Below are positions 15,772 through 27,376 of a stretch of DNA of 64,000 nucleotides, one piece after another. Position 1 is the stretch's first letter. Every line of letters begins with the position of its first letter. The notes beneath the pieces are model-generated. The model was not told where the DNA came from. It was given only the letters and a program-made list of their open reading frames with translations, and made no database searches. The translations under genes and the position numbers were made by a program. The DNA is from Paramecium sonneborni. Its lineage: Eukaryota > Ciliophora > Oligohymenophorea > Peniculida > Parameciidae. The stretch lies in the NCBI GenBank assembly GCA_905182985.1, contig CAJJDN010000096.1:302477-366476 (forward strand), in the 5' to 3' direction.

Positions 15772-16952
15772 ATGATTAGATTTATTTCTGTTCGAATTAA
15801 ACCCTAACAAGATTAAAATAACCTTGATATTCTTGTTGACAATAATATATCTTAATAGTACTTTATTGCTGATTAAAATTTGATGATTGAAGCTGAATTT
15901 GGAAATACAATAATATAAGAAATCATATTACGTATATTTTTCATAATTTAAAATTAAGATCTATCTCCAATTCCTGAAAAAGATATCCTTTACAAATGTT
16001 TCAATTTAAATGAACTAAATCATGAATATAAGATAATTAGTGGAAAATTAATTAAAATAAGAACTGAACCAAATTATATTGTTTATGAAGCATAAATTAG
16101 ATCAGAAGTGGTATTTATTATTCATTTATTGTATAAGCCATACACAAGATTGACATTAACTATACAGAATAATTTTTAAGGCTATTTTTAAATTTATTAC
16201 TTTGGTGTTAGAGGAAAAAATATAGAGGAAGATTAAATGCAATAAGAATATCAAGAATCAATTGAAAAAAAAAATGTTAAGGTAATATTAAAACCAGGTA
16301 GAAAATCTGAAAATTTTAATAATAAAATTGTAGATAATGCTAATATGACTCCAAAAGAATTTTTTAATCGGATTAAAAATAAGATTCCAATTAGTAATAG
16401 AGAAAGAGAGCCATAAAATATTAATTTTTTAAATTAAGATGATGATTAAATGAAAATTGAACAACCTAAAATAGATGAATAAAATATTAATTAATTTAAT
16501 AGAAAATAATATGAGGAATCAAAAGCCAAAGATTATCCAGATGGTCGAAAATATATAACACTTTAAGATGATGATGAAAATTCTGTTCAATTTATTGAAG
16601 AAAAAGTTAAATAATAATAAATTTAATAATAAATAAACAAAAATAATCACTTTTCTTAATAGAAATGTTGCTTTTCAGATTCTAAACCTTATTCAAATAA
16701 TAAAATACATACTAAATAGTTAAGTATTACTAAATTCACTTCATAATAAAAATAAAGTGTCAATCCAAATTCTAAAACAGAATATAATGTGTTTTAAAAT
16801 ATGACTAAATATACAGCTTCTGAAATTGATTAAGAATTTCTTCAATTTCATAAAGCAAGTATTTATTAATCATAATATTATTAGTTGAAGAAAGTAGAAA
16901 CGTTCCTGCTAAATATAGATTAATACATAAATTAAATACATAGTAATACTGA
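15772..16952 (+). CDS. Hypothetical protein with beta-rich N-terminal domain
   Basis: 384 aa after removal of a 26-nt intron (16859-16884). I do not recognise the family. Residues 1-140 look like a folded, beta-rich domain (MIRFISVRIKPQ, EVVFIIHLLYKPYTRLTLTI, YFQIYYFGVRGKN). The rest is disordered, with Gln, Asn and Asp, and ends with a short basic motif RNVPAKYRLIHKL that is exposed only when the intron is spliced. Without splicing the frame runs about 23 codons further into hydrophobic AT-rich text, so the spliced ending is preferred. No catalytic residues or membrane segments are seen. Confidence 0.7.
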
Positions 16953-17875
16953 TTCTTATTTTTTTATTAATATATATCAGAAATCATCTTTTTTTATTCA
17001 AAATTTTTCTATTGAAAATTGATAATCTAATTTTTTCCAATTCCTCTAAATTTAATTTATCAATATCCCCAAAGTTAATTGATATTTATAATTTTTTTTA
17101 TCATATACAATCAAAGTTGGTACATATAATTTATATTTCTAAATGAAAATTTATTGACTAGTATAGTATAGTATTAGAAGAACCCATATTTGTTTATTAT
17201 GATTAATTGTTTTCATCTATTTAATAAAACATCTCTATAAATTTAATTTTTCTATCAATCATTGTAATTCTATAGTTAATTTACTCTTCAAATTTCAATG
17301 CTCATAATAAATAGCATTTGTTATAATTTTATTGATAAAAAAACAAACATTCATAATTTATGTTGTTTTAAAAGTTAAATAGAATCAGTATTGACATTGT
17401 ATTTCTAAAAATCAATCATTCAATACATAACTCAAATATATTAGAATGATTTTAAAATAATTGGATTCTTTTTTTTCAATCTTTAATGAATATTGATGGA
17501 AAGTAAGATATATTAATTATCAAAATTTATATTTCAAATAGAAGTTATATTAGTAACTAAATTTGAATTGCTATTTCTATAAGTCTATTTATAATATGAT
17601 CCATTAATTAACTTAAAAGATCTGAGAATCTATTAAGTATATCAAAAATAGTAACAGAATATTGTTCTTTATTTAAAAGCTTTGTAGATTCATCTGATTT
17701 ATTTTTATAAACATCATTAAAGCTAAATGATCAGGATCATCTTGAATTTTTGCTAAATTGATGGAACGATTGATTTGATTTCAATAATTAAATAAAATGA
17801 AAACAAAAACATATTTTTATTTGAGTTATCATAAAATTCAACCTATTAATTTGTTTATAAAAAAAATTTAAATTC
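16953..17875 (-). pseudogene. Possible decayed minus-strand gene
   Basis: No intact gene fits this 0.9 kb. On the minus strand, islands of protein-like text appear in different frames. One near 17760-17560 reads AKIQDDPDHLA, then after a one-base shift NDVYKNKSDESTKLL. One near 17040-17000 reads DIDKLNLEELEKIR before a TGA. The islands share one strand but need frameshifts that no intron explains. I read this as a gene remnant; chance is possible. Confidence 0.3.
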
Positions 17876-18163
17876 ATGGAAGAAGAAGAAACTCAAATTA
17901 TGTAATTAAGAGATTCAGATTCTGAAGATGATCTAATTCCTTAATTTAAAATTATGTCATTAAGAGATGGAATACATAAAAAGGTTTAATTGCTTACTAA
18001 TCATAGTAATAATAAATCACATTTTAGAAAATAATAACAAAATCTTATTGAATAGAAAAATGTGACTAACTATTATTAATAAGTTAATTCCTTACTTTAT
18101 GATTTAAGAAAACAATATTTAGAAAAAGTGGAGAAAGAAAAAAATTAGATTGTAGAAGAATGA
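17876..18163 (+). CDS. Small acidic-start hypothetical protein
   Basis: Single-exon frame of 95 aa from ATG 17876 to TGA 18161-18163. It begins with an acidic run (MEEEE), has a Ser/Asp acidic patch (RDSDSEDD) and ends in a charged helix (LRKQYLEKVEKEK), possibly a short coiled coil. No family is recognised. The coding character (Q by TAA/TAG, no TGA, balanced hydrophilic composition) supports a real gene more than chance. Confidence 0.6.
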
Positions 18164-19148
18164 ATTTAATATTAAATCTTAAAATTATATATTAAATGAA
18201 CTATATTTTCTAGATTGCTATATATCTAAATATCTGAAGGATATAAAATTAATATTAATAAAAAAATCAAAAATTAACTACACCTAAAAAAATAGTGCGA
18301 TTTTCTAAGTTTAAAAATATATCAAAACCCTCCCTAAAAAAAAAGCACTTTAAATAATTTATCAAAATTACTAGATTAATTTTAGGAGCTAATACTGTAT
18401 AATATCTGGAATAAAGGCTGTATAGGATTGATTAGTTATGAATATTGGATTGATTAACCATTTGAAATTAAAAAGATACTATTAAATCTTTGTGTAGATG
18501 GCTGTAATATTGAAATAGGCTTCAATAAATGAAATTAAATTGAATTTGTCAAATTTTCATTATTTAAAAGAACATTGGAAGTTATTAGATAACAATAAAC
18601 CATATAATAACATAAAAAATAATAAATATATATATTATCAACTATAGAATCATTTTAAATAAGATAATTTGCATAAAAATAAAGAATTTATCTACTTAAC
18701 TTTTGATAGCAATAATTTGCAAATTGCTATTTAAATATTTGAGTGAAAATATCATAAGAACGATTGTAGGGAATAGAGATCATTTTAAAGAAAAAATTAT
18801 CAACTCATTAAAATAAACTGAGAATGAAACTATCAGAATACGTGAAGGAAAATAATAATTTAATAGAATTTTATTAAAAGAGAGAAGCTAAAAAAAGATT
18901 TAAGGAATTTAATCAATAATTAATAAAGCAATATATCTAACAGATAACAAGATCGTTTTTAATTTTCATTTATTAAGATAAAGAAATTTATTTAAAAAAT
19001 ATGTTTTTGATGAATAAAATCGTTTTGAATTACTATTAAATAAATAAGATTTAAGATAATATTTATAATCTTGTATTTAAGGTTCATTGTATAGGTTGTA
19101 GAAAATGAATCAATATAGAATATATAAAAATGATTATAGATAAATCAG
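18164..19148. other. Gene-poor stretch with a weak plus-strand frame
   Basis: Mostly very AT-rich. A plus-strand frame about 18770-19190 stays open for roughly 140 codons (RDHFKEKIINSL, TENETIRIREGKQQ, NKQDLRQYLQ) but has no convincing start and runs into the end of the minus-strand ELMO gene. It could be a gene fragment; no complete gene is seen. Confidence 0.35.
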
Positions 19149-20410
19149 TCAGATGTTATTAATTTTATAAAATTTTTGAATATCTGAATGAAATTCTCGG
19201 ATCAATTTCTATGGTTATTCATGTATTAATTTTCTTATATTTGTCAAATGATTTCCAATAGTATGGAAAGTAATTTGTTCTCTTTAATAATAAAAAAATA
19301 AATACTTTTTAAGAATTTTGGTTAATAGATGGAATCCTGCAAAATAAAGTTTATTAATAACACTGATAACAGAATCTTCTTAATTAATAAGTTAATTTAA
19401 TTTATTGTCTTTGAGACTAACTAAAACAAAGGTTGTAATATTAATAAGTGTAATACTAAAAGGGATTTTAATATCTTAAAAGATTTTAAGTGTTTGTTTA
19501 ATATAAATTTTATATTCTGATATGAAAGCAAGCATTTATAGTAATGCAAGTATTCCAGCACCTCTTAGATCAGTAGCTGGATCAGTTCCTTAGAATCCAA
19601 TCAATTCCCAATGTGTACCATATCTAAGACAATAATCAGTGGTCATTAATTGACAATAGATAGTATAAAGTATTCTAAAATGAGACTCATTATTATCATC
19701 AAATGACAATTAAGACATTAAACAGACCTTATTTAGAATTATAGTACTTAGTTTTTTTCTTAGATAAGTCTACTACTTTTTAAATGTATACTGAAACATC
19801 CAAATAGTTTATCTAAAAATGATGTCTTTTTTTAGATAAATTAAATCTAATCTTTTACATCTTAAGAACCCTTCAATAAATCCCAAGCTTCAATGAAACT
19901 AATCTATTTAATCTCATTTTTTTTCTTTTCTAAATCAATCATTCTCTCTTTATTAGCTTGTTCGAATTCTTATTCAATTTTACCAATACTTCTTTCTGAC
20001 AATCTAAAAACTTTTTTATCTGGACTTTCTTCACCTTTATCAACAGGAACTTTTTCATTTTCTTCATCACTAGATTAACATTGTTATTTAATTGGTGTTA
20101 AATTGTTTTGATTATTCTATAATGCTATACTTTTAGCTTTATCTTTGAGATTATTTACTAAAGGTCCTTTTCTTTAATTGATATTAGTTCCTTTCTTATT
20201 TAATTTTTAATTTATTTTTTATCTAGCTTATTCAATATGGTCATTTGATTATTAAAAGTGTTATTTATTATCAATATCAAAGTCATCATCATCTTTAGCT
20301 TAAGCAGCTGATACACCAGCCCATTCTGCTACTTCTCCCATTTCATCTTCATTATCAATAATATTTTAGATATTTCTCTTTTTTTAAATGGCTCTTTAAT
20401 CGACATTCAT
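19149..20410 (-). CDS. ELMO-domain protein
   Basis: Probable regulator of small GTPases: ELMOD proteins act as GTPase-activating proteins for Arf/Arl GTPases. The product is 413 aa after removal of a 20-nt intron (19728-19747), which restores frame exactly. Residues 1-160 are disordered and acidic (EDEMGEVAEWAG, SSDEENEKVPVDKG). The ELMO domain follows, with LYTIYCQLM and the signature WELIGFQGTDPATDLRGAG (about residues 255-275), where the conserved Arg after TD matches the catalytic Arg of the family, then LLQMLAFI. It ends in a helical tail. The 20-nt intron is at the lower limit for functional introns. A canonical-looking 22-nt alternative just upstream breaks the frame and was not used. 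Confidence 0.85.
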
Positions 20411-20422
20411 TTTTAATAAATA

Positions 20423-22071
20423 ATGAATTAATAAATCAAAGAACCACTTAATCCATCTGTTTGCGAAGTCTTTCAAAAATTGCTTTCTGATATATTCATT
20501 AAAAAGATATGGAAGGTATTCATTTTATATTTATATCATTATTTAGGAATTTAGAGAATCAGGTAACTTATCTGAAGGTAAAATGACTAAATCTAACTTC
20601 ACTAAAGAAATGCTCAAATAACTTAAATTACATGTTAAAAGTAGAGAATATAGTTACATCTCTTCATAATTCTTTTTAATTTTAGCACCAGAAGAATTTA
20701 CAAGATATTAAAATAAAATGAAAAATGATTTTGAAGCTATCGTTGAAAGATCATGTGCTGAATCATATAGATTTGATCATGATACTTAATTGGTTAGAGA
20801 ACCTGCTTAAAGAAGAGATAATTAATCTGAAAAACACTAACCACCTGATTAAGCATTTGAAAATTGGTTTAAGTAGAATTATGATTAATAATTTCTTAAA
20901 TGGTTTGGAACTAATTATAATTCAGATAAAAAAAAAATGAAGATATCAGCATTGGATAGTTTATTTGAAAGATGGTTTAGATCAAATAATGTATAACCAA
21001 TATTTGAGAAAACATAATAAGAGAAATCTTAATAAGAGAAAACATATTTTGAAATATGGGTTGGTAAGAAATTCGAAACATTATTTGAAAAATTATTTGA
21101 AAGTAATTTGAAATATAAAATATAATATTAGGATTCTAATTAGAATTTGATGATAAAATAGAAATATAAGATTTAGTTTTATCTCTTGGAGTATTAGCAA
21201 GAATGGAATTAGAAAAGAAATTAGAATTAATATTTGATCTTAGTGATGTTGATGAAGATGGATGTTTATCTATAGATGATATATAATAAATGATAAAAAG
21301 AATAGAAAAGAATTTTACAAGAGAAACATCTTTAATAACAAGTGATTCATAAGCATTATAAAATGAATTAGCATTTAAGAGAGCTATGAGAAAGTTTTCA
21401 TGGGCTACTATTAAAATGGATAAATAAATTGAAATAAAAAATGATGAATTAGGTTTGATTGAAGGTAAGAAATTTTTAGATTCTCTTAAATAAAATAAAA
21501 TGCTTTTTGAGACATTTCTTCCTGGATAATTATTATTATATGATGTATTAATGACAGATTAAGGAGAAAAGGAATTTTAAATATAAGATATAGATAATAA
21601 AATTTTAGATGATAATTAATAGTTTTTTAAATAAGAGGTAAGAAGAGATGAATCTAAAAAGGAAGATATTAAAAAAGAAGAATCAGGTGGTTAATTTGAT
21701 TTGTTTAGAAAAGAAATACATGCTTAATTAAGAAATAATTATAAAGATAAGTAAATATATATTATTATAATTAGATTATCTAAATAATACTTATAAGAAC
21801 ATAAAGGTTAAGTACGTTATCCAGGTAAAATGGAAGTTGTTTAAGTTGGGAATTAAGCTAAAAGAGTTCCTAAATTAGAAAAATTTGAAGAAAAAAAGGA
21901 AGCGAAAAAAGAAAAAGAGGATACATAATAAAATTAATAAAAATAAAACAATATTGAATCTCATGGTATAAATGATTTAAATTAAATATAGAAAAAAGAT
22001 TAAAAGATATGAGAGAATAAAGATAATAATGGAATATAGAAAGTATATTAAAAGATTACAAAGCAGTTTGA
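20423..22071 (+). CDS. EF-hand calcium-binding protein
   Basis: Predicted Ca2+ sensor or scaffold of 512 aa with four introns (20516-20546, 21103-21131, 21751-21774, 21966-21991). Residues 1-230 are helical with repeated aromatic FEKLFE/WF motifs. One clear EF-hand loop is DLSDVDEDGCLSIDD (about residue 254), with acidic residues at the coordinating positions, preceded by an E-helix of the type KKLELIF. A second, weaker hand may lie upstream (FDDKIEIQDLVLSL). The C-terminal third is Lys/Glu-rich and disordered. Intron 3 is 24 nt with no stop, so spliced and retained forms are both in frame. Its start is 12 bp from the divergent ELMO gene start, so promoter elements must overlap the coding ends. 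Confidence 0.75.
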
Positions 22072-22319
22072 AGTATGATATAATTGTTATATATAAATAA
22101 ATATCTCTATAAAATTTGAAAGATGATATTATATTAAGAAAAACAGAAATGGATTGAATATAATAAAATAATTAAAGAGAATATATATTAAAGATTAAAT
22201 AAATAAAAGTAGATAGGAAATAAGATTAGAATTTTAGAAAAATTAAGAAATTTAAATAAATATGATTAAATATGGATATTAAATATATATATAAATTTTA
22301 AATTGATATGTAAATTTCA

Positions 22320-23387
22320 ATGCGTGCAGTTGTTTTAGAAGGTCCAGGTTAAGAAGCTGTAATGAAAGAAATTCCAATTCCTACTCCATAATCAGGATAA
22401 GTGTTAATAAAGGTAGACTCAGCTCCAATAAATCCATCTGATATAGCATTTTTACATGGAGCATATTCTAGTAATAAACAATTTCCATGTGTTCCTGGAT
22501 TTGAAGGTTCTGGGACTGTAATTGCAAATGGGTATAATTAATAGTAATATTTAAGTGGAGGAATAATGGGATGGAGATTGGTAGGGAAAAGAGTAGCATT
22601 TTATTCACAATCTTAATTTGGATCATATGGAGAATATAGTATAGCAGATGCTATGGGTTGTTTAGAATTAGATAATGATATTACTTTATAAGAAGCTAGT
22701 TGTTCTTTTGTTAATCCATTAACTGTAATTTCTATGTTAGAAGTTGCTAAAGATCATAAAACATAAGCTGTTGTTCATACTGCAGCTGCTTCTTAATTAG
22801 GTAGAATGATGATAAGACACTTCTAAGCTAATGGTGTTAGAGTTATTAATATTATTAGAAGAGATGCTTAAGTAGATATGCTAAAAAAAGAAGGAGCTGA
22901 TATTATATTAAATTAATCAGATTCTGATTTCTTAGATAAATTAAAAAATGTTACTTAAACTTTACGGTATTATTTTATTTATTTATTTTTTAGTGCAACA
23001 GTCTTTTTTGATGCTCTAGGAGGAGAATTAACTGGATAAATATTAGAAGCTATGCCTAATCATTCAATTTGCTATGTTTATGGAGGATTAAGTCTTAAAC
23101 CTGTTGGAAATGTTTCCATTTTAGATTTAATTTTTAAAGATAAAAAAGTTCAAGGATTCTGGTTAACATAATATTTAAAAAAAAAAAATATTGTTAGTTA
23201 AGCTCTTTTATTGAATTAATTAAAAGGATTACTCAAAACTAATCTTAAAACTATTGTTGCCAAAACTGTTGATGTTTCAGATTTTAAAGAAGGTTTAGAA
23301 TTTTATAAAAAAAATATGAGTGAAGGTAAAGTTTTAATTAGATACGACCAAAAGCAATCATAATAATAATAATTATAATAATAATGA
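22320..23387 (+). CDS. Zinc-type alcohol dehydrogenase/quinone oxidoreductase-like enzyme
   Basis: Medium-chain dehydrogenase/reductase, predicted NAD(P)H-dependent reductase of quinones or enoyl substrates, 346 aa with one 27-nt intron (22967-22993). The N-terminal GroES-like domain shows MRAVVLEGPG, VLIKVDSAPINPSD and PFVPGFEGSG-type text (here FPCVPGFEGSGTV). The Rossmann half has AVVHTAAASQLGRMMI at the GxGxxG position, where the glycine pattern is altered, then VINIIRR and KKEGADIILN, with VFFDALGGE after the intron. Catalytic zinc ligands of true alcohol dehydrogenases are absent, fitting the zinc-free quinone-reductase branch. A mitochondrial enoyl-reductase (MECR)-like role is possible. 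The tail ends in a short poly-Q run. The intron lies within an Arg codon. Confidence 0.85.
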
Positions 23388-24232
23388 ATTTATATTATAT
23401 CATAATTCAATTTATTATTTATTCTTAAATCATTATTGTACTTCTAAAATCAAATCTTTATTTTATAGCTAACTATTTTATATTATAAAAATATTAATTC
23501 TAATAAAGAATTAAACTTAAATCAAATTACTATTACTTAATAACTCAAATCAAATTGCCTTTCAAATAACTAGATAAATTAATCCATTTTATTAATTTAA
23601 TTTTTTATCTCAAAACTATTTCAATTTAAGAAGAAATTCTATTTTTTATTAGAAAATATAGAGGTCTATGGTTAATAATAAAATTAATTAAGACTCCCTT
23701 AGATAATCTTTACAACTTTTCTTATAACATTTCTACATTTATTAATAGTTTTAAATCATTGAATTTTTTTACTTTAAAAATTCATAATCTGTTTAAGTAA
23801 TTGATATTGTTCTTAATAAACAAAATTTATATTAGATATTAGTACTCATAATGATCATTTTATCAAATTTATATGTTAATTAGAAAATTTTAAAGAGATT
23901 TTAAAATATAAATATAAGATTTATTTATCTGACATTAGAGTATTATCTATAAATTTAAAAGACTATTTATAGTACTAACTTGATCAGTCAATATACTTTT
24001 AAAGGATTTTTCGTAAAATTTATATTTTAAAATATATTTCTAATGACATAAATAATTGAATAAGGGTTGAAGATTTACGAAAGTTTACTTGAATATTATT
24101 TTCCAATTCCTATAATTTATCATTTATTTTTTAATTACGAAATGGATTTTATAATAATAATCAGAAGTCATCAGAATATTAAATACATTTAACTCGCTAA
24201 TACCTATTGTAATTAAAATATTAATTCTTTAA
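23388..24232. other. Intergenic region with one weak minus-strand frame
   Basis: 845 bp, mainly AT-rich. A minus-strand frame from ATG 23858 to TGA 23610-23612 codes for 82 residues of plausible composition (RTISITQTDYEFLKQKN, NYQQMQKCYKKSCKDYLRES), without a known motif. It could be a small gene or a fragment; nothing else is seen. Confidence 0.35.
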
Positions 24233-24778
24233 ATGTTAACTTCATTTGAAGACTTATACTTTGAAGAAAACACAACATCAAAATACTGTTATTTTGAGAC
24301 TGATAATTTTCTTCCAATAAAAGACTACAACGAATCCATAGAATAATTTGGAATGTTGATAGAAGCTTAAATAGATGATGTTATTATCAATTAAAATGAT
24401 ACACCAGAAAATGAGCCTCAATCAACATTCTAAGAAAATATTCATTTACAAAACAATTTTTGTTTACCAATTAAAAAAAAAATGTATAGATTCCCTAGAG
24501 AATCAAAAAACTATTTCAAAAATATTGGGCCAAAGCTCAGAAAATTCATTATGTAAAATTTCTCTTAAACACATGAATTAATTAATCATCCTTTAATTGT
24601 AGAATTTTTAAAAGTTAAAAATTAAAGCCACACCAAGTTGCATATTAAACAACTTTGTAAATCAAGTTAAGGCCTTGCTATAGCAAAAACTTTCTTTAAA
24701 AACTTTAGATGGGCCAAATCTCTTGTTAATGATGATCTCAGAAGCTATTTTCGACTGAATAGCGAATGGAATAATTGA
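24233..24778 (+). CDS. Small hypothetical protein with C-terminal basic/aromatic domain
   Basis: Single-exon frame of 181 aa, not recognised. The first 75 residues are acidic (FEDLYFEENTTS, NDTPENEPQS). The rest is basic and aromatic, with regular Phe/Trp spacing (RFPRESKNYFKN, KFIMQNFSQTHEL, IAKTFFKNFRWAKSL, LRSYFRLNSEWNN), suggesting a small folded helical domain. C-containing codons are used more often than in neighbours, giving slightly higher GC. It is the first of four plus-strand genes with 25-310 bp gaps, and the next ATG is only 43 bp after its stop. Confidence 0.65.
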
Positions 24779-24821
24779 TTTATATTAAAAATAAATAATT
24801 TATCAATTATTCAATTATTTA

Positions 24822-26036
24822 ATGAATAAAAAATATCAGATTTCTAAAATTTGTCAATGTATAATCACATTTCTATCATTAAATAATCAGATTTAAAAAT
24901 CTTAAAAATTAACAGAAAAATTTTTACAAAATGAATTTAAACTTTAAAGTGTAATTAACCCAGAACTACTTACTTATAATTAGAATTCAGCTATTTATAT
25001 TATAAATAATATCAAAGTTAAATCTGAAAGAAATGAATTATTATTTTATCTTAAAAAACAGATTAATAAAGATGGTGTTGAAAAAGAATAATATTTCTAT
25101 TATAAAATAGAATATGATTTAAATTTTAATCCTGAATATCAAATGTATAAAGGTGAAATGAATAATTAATAGCCACATGGATATTGTATAAAATATTCTA
25201 GTAAATCAAAAGAAATATAATATGATGGAAAATGGTATTTTGGTTAAAAAATTGAACAAGAAAATATTGATAAATAATATGTTTAAAATACAAATTTATC
25301 AAAAAAAATAATAATTTAAGAAAATGGAGTAATAATACGTAGCACATAAATAAAAAAATAAAATCATTCAATAACAAGTTGGATAAAGTTTAATTAGTAA
25401 ATTTCACCAAAAGACTTGCAGATTTTAGAAAATAAAAATACATATTTTACATGTAGTATAATTGATTCTTATGCATTATATTTAACAATGAAAAATGAAG
25501 AAGAATTTTTTAATAGCAATTTAAAAAATAAATTTAAGAGATAATTGTTTTTACCTAGTTATTTGTTTACGAATATGTGGCAAAATGAGGCTTAATTCAA
25601 TAAGCAGATATTTTAAAATTATTTTCTTGAATTTTAATATGTAGATTATTAAATTATTGGTATTTATCAATAAATATATTTTGCAATAAATCAATAATTT
25701 CATTGGTATTTGGTTAAAATAAAGAAGAAATATAATAGTATGAATCTCACTTATAAAGTAGAGATTTTTGACTCAATTAAGCATCATTATACTTATTATT
25801 AAAGAATGATTTAAATCTTATATAATTTATTTAACATTTAGGAAGATTAACAGAAAGAAAATATTGAATTTAACTATAGATATATATAAAATAATTAATA
25901 TGATTGTGGACCTTATGCTTGTTTAAATATGAAACTAGAATTCTTCCCAAAGATTTCAAAATCAAAGTTATAAGATGATTATTTAATTGTTGATTAAATG
26001 AAAAAAGAATTATTTTATTTATTGTAAAATAAATGA
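24822..26036 (+). CDS. MORN-repeat/Ulp1-like (C48) cysteine protease fusion
   Basis: 404 aa, one exon. The N-terminal half has MORN-type repeats (MYKGEMNNQQPHGYCIKY, QYDGKWYFGQK; about residues 105-150), usually membrane- or cytoskeleton-binding. The C-terminal half has the layout of Ulp1/SENP cysteine proteases: HWYLVKI with the catalytic His (about 293), an Asp in IFDSIKHH (about 316), and QYDCGPYAC with the catalytic Cys (about 362) plus the preceding oxyanion Gln. All three triad residues are present, so activity on SUMO- or ubiquitin-like conjugates is plausible. The substrate is unknown. Two further genes in this window (38037 and 39805) have the same two-part architecture, and the gene 26 bp downstream looks like a diverged copy. 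Confidence 0.72.
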
Positions 26037-26062
26037 TATTATATATATAATAAAATAAAAAA

Positions 26063-27070
26063 ATGGAAGATAAGCAAGCGGCTATGATAATTTTTCTAAT
26101 TTTAGTTGTGATGTTGGCATTGATAGTCAGTGTGAAATTATTCAATTTTTTCAGAGATTTTGATAATCAAACTCAATTAGAATAGAATTCTTTCAGAAAT
26201 TTAATTTTGAATATATTAGAAAAGACAATACTACTATCTTAATTTCCATATGAAAAGATGAAGATTGCTTTTGATGAAATATCATATCAGATTAATTCTT
26301 AATATGTTGGGTATAGGTTTTAGTTCGATTATAAAGGAAATTGGAAATTTTGTAAATATAAATAAGAGAAGGATTAAATTACTATTTTTGAAAACAATAG
26401 TAACAAAGAATACAAAAAATAAGGACTGGATTAATAGTTTGAGTTCTTCTCTAACATAGAAATTGTAAATGATAAAAATTACTTTTATAATTAACCAATA
26501 TCTCAATAATAAATAAATAATGGAGATATTAGTGTTTTAAATATCTATATACTACATTTGAATCAAAATAATTTAAAAGCCTATTTAAGTAACAATAGTC
26601 TTGAAAAAATTTCCATATTATTTTTACCTTCATTTATTTTAGATGATTGGAGAAAGTAACCAACAACAATCGAAGAAAGATTCTAAAAATTCTTATTTTA
26701 TTTTGAACCCATTCAATATAGAGTAGATATTTTATATAAAAGACTATTTTTTATTTGGTAAAATCAAAAAGATACACATATTATTTTAGTAGAAATCAAT
26801 TTTGATTAGAATTCCATTATTATACATAATACTTTCAAAGATAATTAAAATTAAAATTATTTAGAGCTGTGCAGATAATTAAATTTTTTAAAAATTTCAT
26901 CTGAAATTTACCCTTCCATATGTCCTCTTTGTAGAGGAAAAAAATTAAAATCTGAAACATATGAAGCATGCTTTTTAGCTTATACTTACAATTAGAGAAA
27001 TTTGGAAAATTCATTTGAAAAATAATCAGATCTTTAATAATATATCAAAGATAAATTACTCAAATTATGA
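26063..27070 (+). CDS. Membrane-anchored, diverged Ulp1-like protein
   Basis: 335 aa, one exon, starting 26 bp after the preceding MORN/Ulp1-like gene. The N-terminus has one strong transmembrane helix (MIIFLILVVMLALIVSVKLF). The C-terminal half resembles the Ulp1-like half of its neighbour: an Ile-rich strand with His (THIILVEINF), then IIIHNTF where the Asp would be Asn, and YEACFLAYTY near the expected position of the nucleophile strand. The DCG motif is not conserved (KSETYEAC), so the catalytic Cys and Asp appear lost. A CPLC pair (about 291) could bind metal or be chance. I infer duplication of the neighbour with gain of a membrane anchor and loss of catalysis. The homology is weak and needs profile confirmation. 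Confidence 0.55.
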
Positions 27071-27376
27071 TTTACAAAATTATTTCTTTATTGTTTGAAA
27101 TATTGAACATCAATAATTTTATACATAAATTTAATCATAATTAATTTCATTAAATTATGAAAGATTTATAATCTCTTCAAATAATATATCGTATTATTTT
27201 TTTTAGATTAATATATTCTTAATTAAATATATAAAAATGAGGTGATGTTATTATTATTTCTATTTCTTATGTTTACTATAAATAAGCATTATTTAAAAGA
27301 ATATGGATTTTATACATTTAATAAATAATTATTTATAGTTAAACAATATAATAATTATAATAATTAATATCTAAAT
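27071..27376. other. Short spacer before the giant gene
   Basis: 306 bp of AT-rich sequence that should contain the 3' end of the preceding gene and the promoter of the next. No other feature is seen. Confidence 0.4.

Noticed and set aside
26282..26506. Overlapping minus- and plus-strand standard-code ORFs at 26.3-26.5 kb
   Set aside because: Both are shadows of the membrane-anchored gene at 26063-27070 read with the ciliate code.
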